The notes under the pieces are model-generated. The model made no database searches and was not told the origin of the DNA. It worked only from the letters and a program-made list of their open reading frames with translations. A stretch of 64,000 nucleotides of DNA from Anaerolineae bacterium (lineage in GTDB: Bacteria > Chloroflexota > Anaerolineae > 4572-78 > J111), in NCBI GenBank assembly GCA_023382535.1, contig JAHDWA010000013.1, positions 160,960-224,959 of the forward strand, given 5' to 3'. This document shows, one piece after another, positions 17,491-26,647 of this stretch. Position 1 is the first letter of the stretch. Each line of letters opens with the position of its first letter. Position numbers and translations under genes: made by a program.

Positions 17491-18876
17491 CTACTGCATA
17501 GCTTCAATTTCTGCTTGAGCTGTGCTTAACAGTTCCGCCGGGGCTGTCTTTTCTTCAAACAAGCCATAAGCTATTTTTTCTCGAATTTGGACTTGGGCCT
17601 CGGGGTACCTGGGACCGTTATATTCCGGAGCCAAACGAGTTAACAGGCCTTTAATCGTTTGCATCACCGGCTCGTTGCCAAAGTACTCGTCATTGTTTTT
17701 GAGTTCCGGATCATCATAGACATCAAGCCGGTAGGGGTCAAAGCCTAAATCTGTCCAGAAGCGGACCTGAGCATCCCTGGTCAGCTTGGCAAACTCCAGA
17801 AATTGCAGGGCCACGTCCAGCTTGGCCGGGTCAATTTGTTTGGTAATGGCTGTCCCGGTGCCGCCGCCCATGGTCGAGATGATGCCACCCTCTTCAAAGG
17901 CCGGCAGAGGACGGACCACCATTTTTCCTTTAAGATCCGGCATATTCTCCTTAAAACGGATCATATACCATTGGGGCATCCAGACGGAGGCCGTCTTGTC
18001 GCCTTCATTCATCATGGCGTAGTAATCGGGAGTATGGTGGGTGCCGCCAGGAGCAATGCCGAGAATTTGATGGACATGCATCATATCGCTCAGTAACTGT
18101 AAGGCTTCGACGTTGGCCTCGCCATTGAGGATCAGCTTGCCATCCTTATCGTAAACCCCGCCGCCATTTTGCTGCATGACGGGCGAAACCGTCCATTTGT
18201 CGGTTGTTTCGACGGTCGCCATCCAGGCCCCGGTCTTTTCCTTGACCTGTTTCCCGGCTTCGATGTAATCGTCCCAGGTTTTGATGCTGTCAATATCAAC
18301 CCCGGCCTTGTCCATCAGTTCCTTATTGTAGTACATCACCACTGCGCCCATGTGGTAGTCAACCCCGTACTGCTTGCCGCCTAATTGATAAGGAGCAAGT
18401 CGTTCCTGGACTACATCATTTTTAGTGTTTTCAACGAGGGGAGTCAAATCGTGGAGTTGAATATCGCCGCGCAGAAACGTGCCAAATTTGGCGATTTCAA
18501 TGTCAACCAGGTCCGGGGCGCCGGTACCTGATTGGAGGGCAATGAGGAGCTTATCATGCATTTCCTGGTAAGCAATGGTCGTCGGTTCCAGCTTGAGTTT
18601 TACTTCGGGGTGCTCGGCGTTAAATCGCTCCGCCTGTTTCTGTAGGAAATCGGTATGGGCATCCACAAAGGTCCAGAAGGTTAAGGTGATTTCCTGTGCT
18701 TCAGCCGCAGGGGCCTCGGCGGCGGGTTCTTCGGCTTTGGCCGGTTCCGCCGGCTTTTCGGCCGGGGCGGCGGTCGGAGCAGCGCTGCCGCCACATGCAG
18801 CGACCGCCACAAGCAAGATAGCCATAATTAAAAGCAGCACTGTACTTTTTTTAAGGAACGCCATTGTCAGAAACAT
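17491..18876 (-). CDS. extracellular sugar-binding lipoprotein of an ABC transporter
   Basis: A 461-residue family 1 solute-binding protein. The N-terminus has a lipoprotein signal with lipobox VAVAAC (Cys near residue 28), then an Ala/Pro/Glu-rich linker of about 35 residues and the mature domain starting ITLTFWTFVDAHTDFLQKQA. The start ATG at 18876 has AAAGGAGG nine bases upstream. It should capture an oligosaccharide, probably arabinose-containing because the operon ends with a GH51 arabinofuranosidase, and deliver it to the two permeases. It is the first gene of the operon that runs to 12091. Confidence 0.92.
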   Translation of the reverse strand: MFLTMAFLKKSTVLLLIMAILLVAVAACGGSAAPTAAPAEKPAEPAKAEEPAAEAPAAEAQEITLTFWTFVDAHTDFLQKQAERFNAEHPEVKLKLEPTTIAYQEMHDKLLIALQSGTGAPDLVDIEIAKFGTFLRGDIQLHDLTPLVENTKNDVVQERLAPYQLGGKQYGVDYHMGAVVMYYNKELMDKAGVDIDSIKTWDDYIEAGKQVKEKTGAWMATVETTDKWTVSPVMQQNGGGVYDKDGKLILNGEANVEALQLLSDMMHVHQILGIAPGGTHHTPDYYAMMNEGDKTASVWMPQWYMIRFKENMPDLKGKMVVRPLPAFEEGGIISTMGGGTGTAITKQIDPAKLDVALQFLEFAKLTRDAQVRFWTDLGFDPYRLDVYDDPELKNNDEYFGNEPVMQTIKGLLTRLAPEYNGPRYPEAQVQIREKIAYGLFEEKTAPAELLSTAQAEIEAMQ

Positions 18877-19196
18877 CTTTGTAGTCCTCCTTTAGGTTTT
18901 CCAACGAAAATTGGTGGGTAATAATCCAGCTAAGATTTATTTTTTTAGACTTGATTCTGGCTGTCTTTCCTCCTTCTCCAAATGATCAGTCATAATAACG
19001 GACAGCGGTTTTAAAAAAACTAACAGATGGGAAGGTTTGCCGAAAAGTGGGTTTGACGACAAGACTGTGGCGTGATAAGATAAACGCCGTTGGGAAAAAA
19101 CTCCTACTTATCGTTAATTCAAATATCATTGTATACCCCTGCTGAGGCTGTAAACAAGGGCATAAAGCGGACAAAAAACAGGACTCAAATTAGGAC
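18877..19196. other. divergent intergenic region
   Basis: This 320-base AT-rich spacer separates the arabinoside operon (minus) from the HTH-receiver gene (plus). A small dyad CCAACGAAAATTGG lies at 18900-18913 close to the operon's Shine-Dalgarno. I see no clear -35/-10 pair for either side and no gene. An operator for a sugar regulator is plausible but not shown. Confidence 0.4.
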
Positions 19197-20417
19197 ATGC
19201 TGACCTTTGAAGAGTTTGAGCAGGCTTTGCGCCATGTCTTGGTCCACTTTCGTGACCCGGCTTATCACCCCCCCGAATTTCTATGGTCAATTTTGGGATA
19301 CAGGCCCCAGTATGGCGTCGAGGCGATTCAAAACGCCATCACTCAAACCATCGAGAGCCTCAAACCGGCCACGGCCAGCACTGCCTCCAGCCTGCGCAAC
19401 CTGCGTTTCTATGAACTGCTAACCTGCCGCTATATTCAAGAATTGACTCAAGAAGAAACCGCCGACCGGCTGGGGATCACGCCTCGCCACGTGCGGCGCG
19501 AACAACAGCAGGCCATCCACGCCTTAGCCACACTTTTTTGGGAGAAAAGACCGCATCCAGTACCCGCCGCCGTTAAACATGCTCTGGATGAAGGGCCGGA
19601 GCAAGACGCAATGGCCTGGCGAACCCAGGTCAGGGAAGAATTGGCCGCTTTACAGCAGAGCGCGCCGGGGAGTGTGGTCGAGGTAGCCACGGCCATCCGT
19701 GGCGTGATGAAAATAGGCCAGGCTTTAACGGCCCAACATGGCGTATCGTTACAGATTGAGCCGTTAGAGCCAGAGGTGATTGTGGCGATGCATCCCTCGG
19801 TCCTCCGCCAGGTACTCATTACCGCCATAGAGAAGCTGGTCCAGAGCATCTCGGCCGGTCAAGTAACCGTGGCAGTCGAACGTAAGGGGGATCGAGTCCA
19901 TCTGCTGTTGAGCGGTGTCCCGGCAGCCAAACCGTATCCACCCAATAGTGAGCTTATTGAAGAAATCCTGTCCGTTCATAACGGTTCAATTGAGGCTTTC
20001 CTGGAAAAAGATCAGGTCGGTTTTCGGATAGAATTGCCCTCTGCCGATAAGATCAAAATACTGGTGATAGATGACAACGCCGATTTGGTTCACTTCTACC
20101 GGCGCTATACCGCGGGCACGCGCTATGAGATTGTGCACCTGGACGAAGGCCGGCATGCCCTGGAGACCGCTGCAGAGACCAGCCCCGATATTATTGTCCT
20201 CGATGTGATGCTGCCCGATATTGATGGCTGGGAACTGCTGACCCATTTGAAAGAGCAGCCGGCCAGTAAAAGCATTCCCATTATCGTTTGCTCGGTGATC
20301 CGCCGGGCGGAACTGGCCCTCTCGCTCGGCGCCTCGCTCTATTTGCCCAAACCTGTTGGTCAGCGGGAATTTATCCAGGCGCTGGCTGAGGTTCTCCCTC
20401 AAGCTCCAGTAGAATAG
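19197..20417 (+). CDS. HTH - degenerate kinase - receiver signalling chimera
   Basis: The 406-residue protein has an unusual domain order. Residues ~60-110 look like a sigma-70 region 4-type helix-turn-helix (YIQELTQEETADRLGITPRHVRREQQQAIHAL). Residues ~145-285 resemble a histidine-kinase ATPase-like domain without a His box (VLRQVLITAIEKLVQSISAGQVTVAVE). The C-terminal ~120 residues are a receiver with KILVIDDNAD, phosphoacceptor Asp336 in VLDVMLPDIDGW and Lys in LPKPVG. The HTH suggests DNA binding; the ATPase-like domain may be only structural. It is convergent with a hybrid kinase whose stop codon lies 47 bases inside it, so the two are probable partners. Confidence 0.75.
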   Translation: MLTFEEFEQALRHVLVHFRDPAYHPPEFLWSILGYRPQYGVEAIQNAITQTIESLKPATASTASSLRNLRFYELLTCRYIQELTQEETADRLGITPRHVRREQQQAIHALATLFWEKRPHPVPAAVKHALDEGPEQDAMAWRTQVREELAALQQSAPGSVVEVATAIRGVMKIGQALTAQHGVSLQIEPLEPEVIVAMHPSVLRQVLITAIEKLVQSISAGQVTVAVERKGDRVHLLLSGVPAAKPYPPNSELIEEILSVHNGSIEAFLEKDQVGFRIELPSADKIKILVIDDNADLVHFYRRYTAGTRYEIVHLDEGRHALETAAETSPDIIVLDVMLPDIDGWELLTHLKEQPASKSIPIIVCSVIRRAELALSLGASLYLPKPVGQREFIQALAEVLPQAPVE

Positions 20418-22620
20418 CTGAAAAGGCCAGTGAACAGCGCAGAAATTTATCGGCTGGAATGCCCGGTCCCATCGCTGCTGAAAAAATCTGGCTGGCTAGG
20501 GGCTGGCTGGCGGGATCTTGGGCTGAAATAACAATGGTGGGAATGTCTCTGATCGAGGCATCCTGCTTTTTTTGTTCCAGGGTTTGCCAGCCGTCCATGC
20601 CATGCATGGCAATATCAAGCAGCATCAAATCAGGCTTATTGCGCTGTAATTGAGCCAGCGCTTCCTGGCCGTTTGAAGCCGTCAGCACTTCCAGGCCGTT
20701 ATCATAGATCAGCAGCATCCGGTCTAAAAGCTGCCGCAAGTCAGGATCATCATCCGCAATCAGCACCCGCTGGATCGGCTGGCCAAGAGCATGAATCGCC
20801 TTTTCCAAATCAACCCGCAGAATGGGTTTGGTCAAATAATTGATGGCGCCCGCTTCAACGATGCGTTTAGTATGAGTAGGAAATGCACCGATTATTATCG
20901 GCGTGTCCGGCAGGTCTAACCTGGCCTGCTCAACCAACGGCCCCGAATTATGGTTTGCGGCTGCGTTGACGACAAGCGCATGGGCCGGGACAGCATGCGC
21001 TTCACGGATAGCCTGTTCCAGGGTGTCGGTTTTAATAAATTCAACTTCATTAGCATAGTGGGATAAGAATTCGTAGAGATCGCCTGTATTGTCGCAGATG
21101 AGGACCCGTTGCTTGTAGGGTAACTGCGGCAGCCTGGATTTGGAAGTGCGCTCATGCCAGGCCCAATCCGGATTGATCCAGCGGGCCGCGCTGACCGAAG
21201 GGGAAACCAATGGGGATATAGGCAGGGTAAAAGAAAAGGTGGTGCCCGGCCCTCCCTTCCCCTTCCTCCCCTTGGCGACCGCAGGGGAGATAGAGGGAGG
21301 GCTTTCCAGCCACATCTGCCCCCCATGCAGCTCGACAAACTGCCGGCTGATGCTCAACCCCAGCCCGCTGCCCTTCTGGTCGCGCCAGGGATTGCCGCTG
21401 CCCTGGCAGAATGGCTCAAAGATCCTTTCGGTATCCTCCGGTGAAACACCGGGGCCGGTATCGGTCACACTTATAATAATGTGCTGTCCCTGCGGCTGGG
21501 CCGAGATGGTGATTCCGCCTTGATCGGTAAAACGAGCTGCATTGCTGACCAGGTTGAGCAGTACCTGGCTGATGCGCGTCCGGTCACAATAAACTGGGGG
21601 GAGGTCAGCTGGAAAACTGACCTGCAAGCCGAGCTGCTTTTTGGCTAAAAGAGGCTGGACCGTGATTAAAGCATTATCAACCGCCTCAGCCAAATTTGTC
21701 CACTCCTGGCGGAGGGTCAAGCGGCCGATTTCGGTCTGGCTGAGATCCAGAATATCGTTGACAATTTTAGAAAGATACTCGCAGTTGCGATGGACAATCG
21801 TTAAATCCTCTAACAGCGCCGGCGAGAGCGTATCGCCATACACTTCTGGCTTGTACATCAGCACATCCGTCAAGCCAATAATCATGTTCAACGGCGTCCT
21901 GAATTCGTGGCTTACCTTGGCGACAAAGACGGTTTTGGCTGCTTGCGCTTCCTCGGCTACCAAACGCATCGCCGTCACCCTCTCATTCAGCAGGTCCAGC
22001 TCGCGGTAGGCATGGGCCAGGTCATCCAGGGCTTGCTCTAGTTCCATCTTTTGGTCGCGCACTTCTTCCAGCAAATCCCTGGCCTGGCGGTAATTTATCC
22101 ACGACCAGTGGGTAATTTCATAGAGGGGATGGTAGATGGCCCAGATCACGCCGACTATCATCCAAATGGCTGCCAGCAGCAGCACCAGGGAACCAGAATC
22201 AAGCTGGAGCAGGGCCATCTGCCAGCCTATAAGTAAAAGCACACTTTCAGCACCGGCGGTAATGTTTACGGCAGAAAGACCGCCCAGTATTGCAGCCACG
22301 GCCACCGGTATAACCAGCAGAGCCATAAAAACTGGCGAATCCAGCCAGACCAGCCCGGCAAGCACCACCCCGACCGATGTGCCAATCATAAACCACTGGA
22401 CCCCTTTAAGCCACCGCTCGGAGAATTTCCATGTAACCAAAACGACGATCTGAATGAGCACACCCAGACCCACAGCTTTAAACCGGTCGGTTGAGCTGGC
22501 CAGGTAATCGCTGCTCAAAATCAGGGTCAGGCCAAAAAATACAAAGCCGCTCAGAATCAGCTTGGGGGAGATAAATAGTTCCGGTTCAACGGTTGAATCA
22601 AGCTGGTTCATTTGATTCAC
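20371..22620 (-). CDS. membrane hybrid histidine kinase with two receiver domains
   Basis: This 749-residue protein begins with about six hydrophobic segments (residues ~15-170) and a coiled region (DQKMELEQALDDLAHAYRE). The dimerisation domain has phospho-His238 in KVSHEFRTPLNMI, and the HK ATPase has LNLVSNAARFTD, VTDTGPGVSPED and GSGLGLSISRQ. Two receivers follow. The first has Asn where the phospho-Asp should be (HALVVNAAANHN) and is degenerate. The second is intact (VLIADDDPDL, LMLLDIAMHGMDGW). The last ~40 residues are atypical. It overlaps the 3' end of the HTH-receiver gene. The signal sensed is unknown. Confidence 0.88.
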   Translation of the reverse strand: MNQMNQLDSTVEPELFISPKLILSGFVFFGLTLILSSDYLASSTDRFKAVGLGVLIQIVVLVTWKFSERWLKGVQWFMIGTSVGVVLAGLVWLDSPVFMALLVIPVAVAAILGGLSAVNITAGAESVLLLIGWQMALLQLDSGSLVLLLAAIWMIVGVIWAIYHPLYEITHWSWINYRQARDLLEEVRDQKMELEQALDDLAHAYRELDLLNERVTAMRLVAEEAQAAKTVFVAKVSHEFRTPLNMIIGLTDVLMYKPEVYGDTLSPALLEDLTIVHRNCEYLSKIVNDILDLSQTEIGRLTLRQEWTNLAEAVDNALITVQPLLAKKQLGLQVSFPADLPPVYCDRTRISQVLLNLVSNAARFTDQGGITISAQPQGQHIIISVTDTGPGVSPEDTERIFEPFCQGSGNPWRDQKGSGLGLSISRQFVELHGGQMWLESPPSISPAVAKGRKGKGGPGTTFSFTLPISPLVSPSVSAARWINPDWAWHERTSKSRLPQLPYKQRVLICDNTGDLYEFLSHYANEVEFIKTDTLEQAIREAHAVPAHALVVNAAANHNSGPLVEQARLDLPDTPIIIGAFPTHTKRIVEAGAINYLTKPILRVDLEKAIHALGQPIQRVLIADDDPDLRQLLDRMLLIYDNGLEVLTASNGQEALAQLQRNKPDLMLLDIAMHGMDGWQTLEQKKQDASIRDIPTIVISAQDPASQPLASQIFSAAMGPGIPADKFLRCSLAFSAILLELEGEPQPAPG

Positions 22621-22728
22621 CTCCTGCCTTTTTTAACTTTCCCGGCGCACCGGCTGGCCGGTCTCGAAAGATTTTATCACCATGACCCGGGCCGCGTACT
22701 ATGATATTTATCTGATTTCTCTGTCAGG

Positions 22729-22757
22729 TTGTGACGCCGCTGTTTTTCCGGTATAAT
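22729..22757 (+). promoter_or_regulatory. sigma-70-type promoter
   Basis: TTGTGA (22729-22734) and TATAAT (22752-22757) are separated by exactly 17 bases. The expected start is near 22764, giving a leader of about 105 bases to the ATG at 22870. Confidence 0.65.
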
Positions 22758-22869
22758 GACAGCTACAAAACGGAGATTAACTCTCTTGTTGATGCAGCAA
22801 TGGCAGCATGGTTGCGCCTTACCAATAAATCGGGCAGTCTGCGACCGAGCCTAAAAGGAGACGTTGCCC

Positions 22870-24084
22870 ATGGCAAATCGCGTTTTCGTGGTAGACGACG
22901 ATGTAGTAAGCTTAAAGTTAAGTATGGCAGTTTTAAAACAGGCCGGTTATGAAGTTTTGACTGCCCAGAGAGGTCACGAAGCCCTGCAACGGATAGATCA
23001 AATCCGGCCCGATTTGCTGATACTCGACCTCAATATGCCCGATATAAGCGGCTACGAAGTTTGCCAAAAGCTGCGCAGCAATCCCCGTTATGTCCATCTG
23101 CCCATCCTGATGCTTACCGGCGCTAACACCCTGGAAGAAAAGGTTAAAGGCTTTGAAGCAGGCGTGGACGATTATCTGGTTAAACCCTTCCAGCCTGTTG
23201 AATTTCAAGCCCGGGTTAAATCACTTATCCGGCGCAGCGTCGCTCTTCCTCCGGTAACGGTTTCCCAATCGGTTAACAAAGTGGTGGCAGTTTACTCGCT
23301 GCGGGGTGGTGTTGGTGTTTCCACGCTGGCCATTGATCTGGCGCTCAGCCTGGTCCAAATCTGGCAACTGCCGGCCGTCTTACTTGACCTGGCTCTCATC
23401 GGCGGTCAAGATGCGGTGATGCTCAACCTGCCCTTGCGCCACTCGTGGGCCGATCTGGGCAATCTTGATCCAGCCGAAATTCAAATGGAACAGATCGAGC
23501 GTACCCTCCTGGCTTATCCTGGTGGTCTCTATGTCTTGGCTGTCCCTCACCTGCTGGAACAGGGTGAAAAGGTTACGGCAGCACACGTCTCGCGGGTGAT
23601 AACTTTGCTCAAGGAACGGTACCAGTATCTGGTGCTTGATCTGCCGCATAACTTTCACGAGACGACTCTGGCCGGGTTGGACGCTACCGATCGAATTGTC
23701 CTTGTTATGACCCCCGAATTGGCATCGGTATACCTCACGAGTCGGACTCTGGCTATGTTTGACCGCCTGGGCTATCCCCGTGACAAAGTCTATCTGGTCC
23801 TTAATTCCACATTTCAACACCATGCTTTAGCCCGCTCTGATATCGAAGCCGCCTTGAAACAGCCGATTGATCTGGTTATTCCGTATACCCCGGATCTCTT
23901 GATCAACGCTATTAATACCGGCGTTCCGGTTATGGCCAAATCGCCAGAGCATCCTTTCGGCGTGTTGATAGAAGACTTTGCTTATTACTTGAGTAAAGAC
24001 GAACATAAACTGCTGCAGCCGCCCACTCCCAGTCCCGCCTGGAAGCGAGTCACCCAGCGGTATCAACAGCGCTCCAAGAAATGA
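22870..24084 (+). CDS. receiver domain fused to CpaE/TadZ-like ATPase
   Basis: The 404-residue protein starts with a complete receiver (VFVVDDDVVSL, phospho-Asp53 in LLILDLNMPD, Lys in YLVKPFQP). From about residue 135 it continues as a ParA/MinD-type ATPase, with a deviant Walker A SLRGGVGVSTLA in which both usual lysines are absent. CpaE/TadZ proteins of this architecture place type IV-like (Tad) pilus machinery at the pole, but no tad genes lie nearby. I choose the ATG at 22870 because AAAGGAG lies nine bases upstream. ATP hydrolysis is doubtful given the altered Walker A. Confidence 0.8.
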   Translation: MANRVFVVDDDVVSLKLSMAVLKQAGYEVLTAQRGHEALQRIDQIRPDLLILDLNMPDISGYEVCQKLRSNPRYVHLPILMLTGANTLEEKVKGFEAGVDDYLVKPFQPVEFQARVKSLIRRSVALPPVTVSQSVNKVVAVYSLRGGVGVSTLAIDLALSLVQIWQLPAVLLDLALIGGQDAVMLNLPLRHSWADLGNLDPAEIQMEQIERTLLAYPGGLYVLAVPHLLEQGEKVTAAHVSRVITLLKERYQYLVLDLPHNFHETTLAGLDATDRIVLVMTPELASVYLTSRTLAMFDRLGYPRDKVYLVLNSTFQHHALARSDIEAALKQPIDLVIPYTPDLLINAINTGVPVMAKSPEHPFGVLIEDFAYYLSKDEHKLLQPPTPSPAWKRVTQRYQQRSKK

Positions 24085-24291
24085 GCTTCGCCCTCGGACC
24101 AATCTCCTGTACAACCCATTCACCTGTTACTTTTGATCAATAGCTGTTCAAAGGGGACATTTTCCGGTTGGCCGCCAGTAAATTTGGATTGAGCGTATCC
24201 CGATATTTCCCGATGTACAGCCAGGGTCTGATTCGGCCCATTGGCTCGTTCCTGAATTGGATTATTTCACTTGAATTTGCGCAGTCTGTGG

Positions 24292-25170
24292 TTACTTCTT
24301 CTCCGCCCACACGAGTTGCGCCAGCCGCTTACCGGTCGGCGTGGCGGCCAGCCCACCCTGGGCGGTTTCGCGGAAACGCTCGTCCATACGCCGGCCGATG
24401 CTGGCCATAGCGTCAATGACTTCATCGGGCGGAATGACGCTTTCCACCCCGGCCAGGGCCAGGTCAACGGCAATAAAACATTGGGCCGCCCCGGCGGCGT
24501 TGCGCTTGACACACGGCACTTCGACCAGCCCGGCCACTGGGTCGCAGACCAGGCCGAGCATATTTTTAAGTGTAATCGCTACCGCCTGCGCACACTGGTG
24601 CGGGCTGCCGCCCAAAAGCTCCACCGCCGCTCCGGCCGCCATCGCCGCCGCGCTGCCGGTTTCGGCCTGGCAGCCGCCCGCCGCCCCCGACACGTGGGCA
24701 CGGCGAACAATGACCGCCCCAATGCCGCTGGCCGTGAACAAGGCCCCCACCAGTTGATCATCCGTAAAGCCATGCGACTCCTGCAAAGTCAGCAGCACGC
24801 CGGGCAGAATCCCCGCCGAGCCGGCCGTGGGCGTGGCGACGATACAGCCCATGCCGGCATTGACTTCATTCACGGCCATGGCCCGGGCCAGCGCCCGGCT
24901 CAAAATCGGGCCGGTCAGCGGCTGGTGATCGCCCAGCCACTGCCAGAAACGATAGGCGCTGCCGCCGCTGATGCCGCTCAACGAGATGACTGGTTGGGCC
25001 AGGCCCTGCTCGGTGCTGTGGCGCATCACCTCCAAACGGCGCTGCATGCGCGCCCAAATATCCTCCCGCATCCCGCCGCTCTGAGCCATCTCCGCTTGCA
25101 ACACAATTTCGTGCAAAGGCTGTCCGCCCGTTTCGGCTCGTTCAACCAGTTCAGCCATGGAGTCAAACAT
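24292..25170 (-). CDS. sdaAA: L-serine dehydratase, iron-sulfur alpha subunit
   Basis: A 292-residue catalytic subunit that deaminates L-serine to pyruvate and ammonia with an oxygen-sensitive [4Fe-4S] cluster. Cysteines suited to the cluster occur in GLVCDPVAGLVEVPCVKRN and in MGCIVATPTAGSAG, blocks conserved in the family. It is encoded three bases downstream of the beta subunit gene, so this is the two-subunit (Bacillus-type) enzyme. Length is normal. The clustered Fe-S enzyme suggests use of serine under low oxygen, an inference from the family. Confidence 0.92.
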   Translation of the reverse strand: MFDSMAELVERAETGGQPLHEIVLQAEMAQSGGMREDIWARMQRRLEVMRHSTEQGLAQPVISLSGISGGSAYRFWQWLGDHQPLTGPILSRALARAMAVNEVNAGMGCIVATPTAGSAGILPGVLLTLQESHGFTDDQLVGALFTASGIGAVIVRRAHVSGAAGGCQAETGSAAAMAAGAAVELLGGSPHQCAQAVAITLKNMLGLVCDPVAGLVEVPCVKRNAAGAAQCFIAVDLALAGVESVIPPDEVIDAMASIGRRMDERFRETAQGGLAATPTGKRLAQLVWAEKK

Positions 25171-25173
25171 ATT

Positions 25174-25857
25174 TTATTCCCCCACCTTGTTAACTTTGCG
25201 CACCCAGCGCACCCAGTCAAAATCCTCAATTGCCTCAACCAGGTGATCCGGGATCGGCTGGTCGGTTTCGACAATCATCAGCGCCTCGCCGCCGCGCTGT
25301 TTGCGGCCCACCCGAAAGAAGGCGACGTTAATCTCGTGCGTTAGCAGCCAGCCGGTCACGGCGTTAATCGTGCCCGGCCGGTCCTCGGCGATGACCAGGA
25401 GGGTATCGTACTGGCCGCCAAAACGGACCTCGTAGCCCTCGATGTTGGTAATTTCCACCAGGCCGCCGCCGATAGACGCGCCGGTCACCTGGACGCTGCG
25501 CTCACCCGCCCGCAGAGTCAGCCGGACGGAGTTGGGATGGGCATCTTCGCCCAGGTCAATTTCCGCAAAACGGAACTGCATCTCTAAGGCTTCGGCGACG
25601 GCAAAGCTGTGGCGGATGCGCTCGTCGTCGGTGGCCATGCCCAGCAGCCCGGCCACAATCGCCCGGTCAGTACCGTGACCCTGGCCGGTTTGGGCAAAGG
25701 AGCCGTGCAGTTCGATCAGCGCTTCGGTTGGCTGCGTTCCCAAAATCACGCGGGCCATCTGCCCCAGCCGCACTGCCCCCGCCGTGTGTGAGCTTGACGG
25801 CCCAACCATAATCGGGCCAATAATATCAAAAGCAGATACTTGCCGGTTTGAGGTCAT
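25174..25857 (-). CDS. sdaAB: L-serine dehydratase, beta subunit
   Basis: The 227-residue subunit begins with the family signature FDIIGPIMVGPSSSHTAGAV, followed by HGSFAQTGQGHGTDRAIVAGLLGM. Its last ~75 residues form an ACT domain (YDTLLVIAEDRPGTINAVTG) that may bind serine as a regulatory ligand. It precedes sdaAA with a three-base gap. The two proteins form one enzyme. Nothing is broken. Confidence 0.92.
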   Translation of the reverse strand: MTSNRQVSAFDIIGPIMVGPSSSHTAGAVRLGQMARVILGTQPTEALIELHGSFAQTGQGHGTDRAIVAGLLGMATDDERIRHSFAVAEALEMQFRFAEIDLGEDAHPNSVRLTLRAGERSVQVTGASIGGGLVEITNIEGYEVRFGGQYDTLLVIAEDRPGTINAVTGWLLTHEINVAFFRVGRKQRGGEALMIVETDQPIPDHLVEAIEDFDWVRWVRKVNKVGE

Positions 25858-25889
25858 ACTACCCCTAAAAAACGATTAACTATGCTGTT

Positions 25890-26537
25890 TCATTGTCCAA
25901 CAATTTTAGCCAGCCACTGTTTCAAATCGGCCATACCCTTGCTGGTCAATTTGTGGCCGGTGGGATACTCGCCGTACGTTACCTGCGCCCCCAAACGGGT
26001 ATAAACATCACGAGCTTTCCGAGCTGCGGCCACTGGAACCGTTTCATCGCGCGTGCCATGCGCAATAAAAACCGGCAGGCCGCTCAAATCAGGCCGGGCT
26101 GTTTGGGTCACAATCTCGGGTATCAGCCCCGCTAACGAGGCCACCCCGCTGACCTGGCCGGGTTGGGTCAGGGCAATCGTGTTGCAGACGGCCGCGCCCT
26201 GGCTAAAGCCCATCAGAACTAGACGGGTGGGATCAACCGGATAACGGCGCGGCAGGCCAGCCAGAAACTCGTTGAGGTGGTCCCGCCCCGTCCAGAGCGA
26301 ATCCGGCTCCGGCTGAAGCTGTCCCTGGTCGCGCTGATACCAGATATAACCGCCATTCAAGGCAAAAGGTGCGCGGGGCGAGATAACCGCCACACCGGAC
26401 GGCACGGTCTGTTTAAAAATTCCCATCACAGTTTCATCCCCCAGCCAGCCGTGAACCATCACCACGACGGGGACTGGCTGCTTTGGGCCAGCTTCTGCGG
26501 GAATTTTAGCACGGTGAACCAGGTCAATGCTTGCCAT
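25890..26537 (-). CDS. alpha/beta-hydrolase, phospholipase/carboxylesterase family
   Basis: This 215-residue serine hydrolase has the nucleophile elbow GFSQGAA (Ser about residue 113), an acid in HGTRDETVPV and the catalytic His in YPTGHKLTS. The oxyanion-side motif is VMVHGWLGDET near the N-terminus. The order fits the YpfH/EstB-like dienelactone-hydrolase-related esterases. It is a soluble cytoplasmic protein. The gene follows 32 bases after sdaAB in the same direction of reading but begins upstream of it, so order on the transcript is hydrolase first. Substrate unknown. Confidence 0.85.
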   Translation of the reverse strand: MASIDLVHRAKIPAEAGPKQPVPVVVMVHGWLGDETVMGIFKQTVPSGVAVISPRAPFALNGGYIWYQRDQGQLQPEPDSLWTGRDHLNEFLAGLPRRYPVDPTRLVLMGFSQGAAVCNTIALTQPGQVSGVASLAGLIPEIVTQTARPDLSGLPVFIAHGTRDETVPVAAARKARDVYTRLGAQVTYGEYPTGHKLTSKGMADLKQWLAKIVGQ

Positions 26538-26647
26538 TAGACAAAACCCCTCTTGGGCTGATAAGTTTCAATATCCAGAATCGGCAAATTGATTAGCGGA
26601 TATAGCTTTTATTTTAGCTCATTCCCCTTTTTCCTGAAATTCGGACT

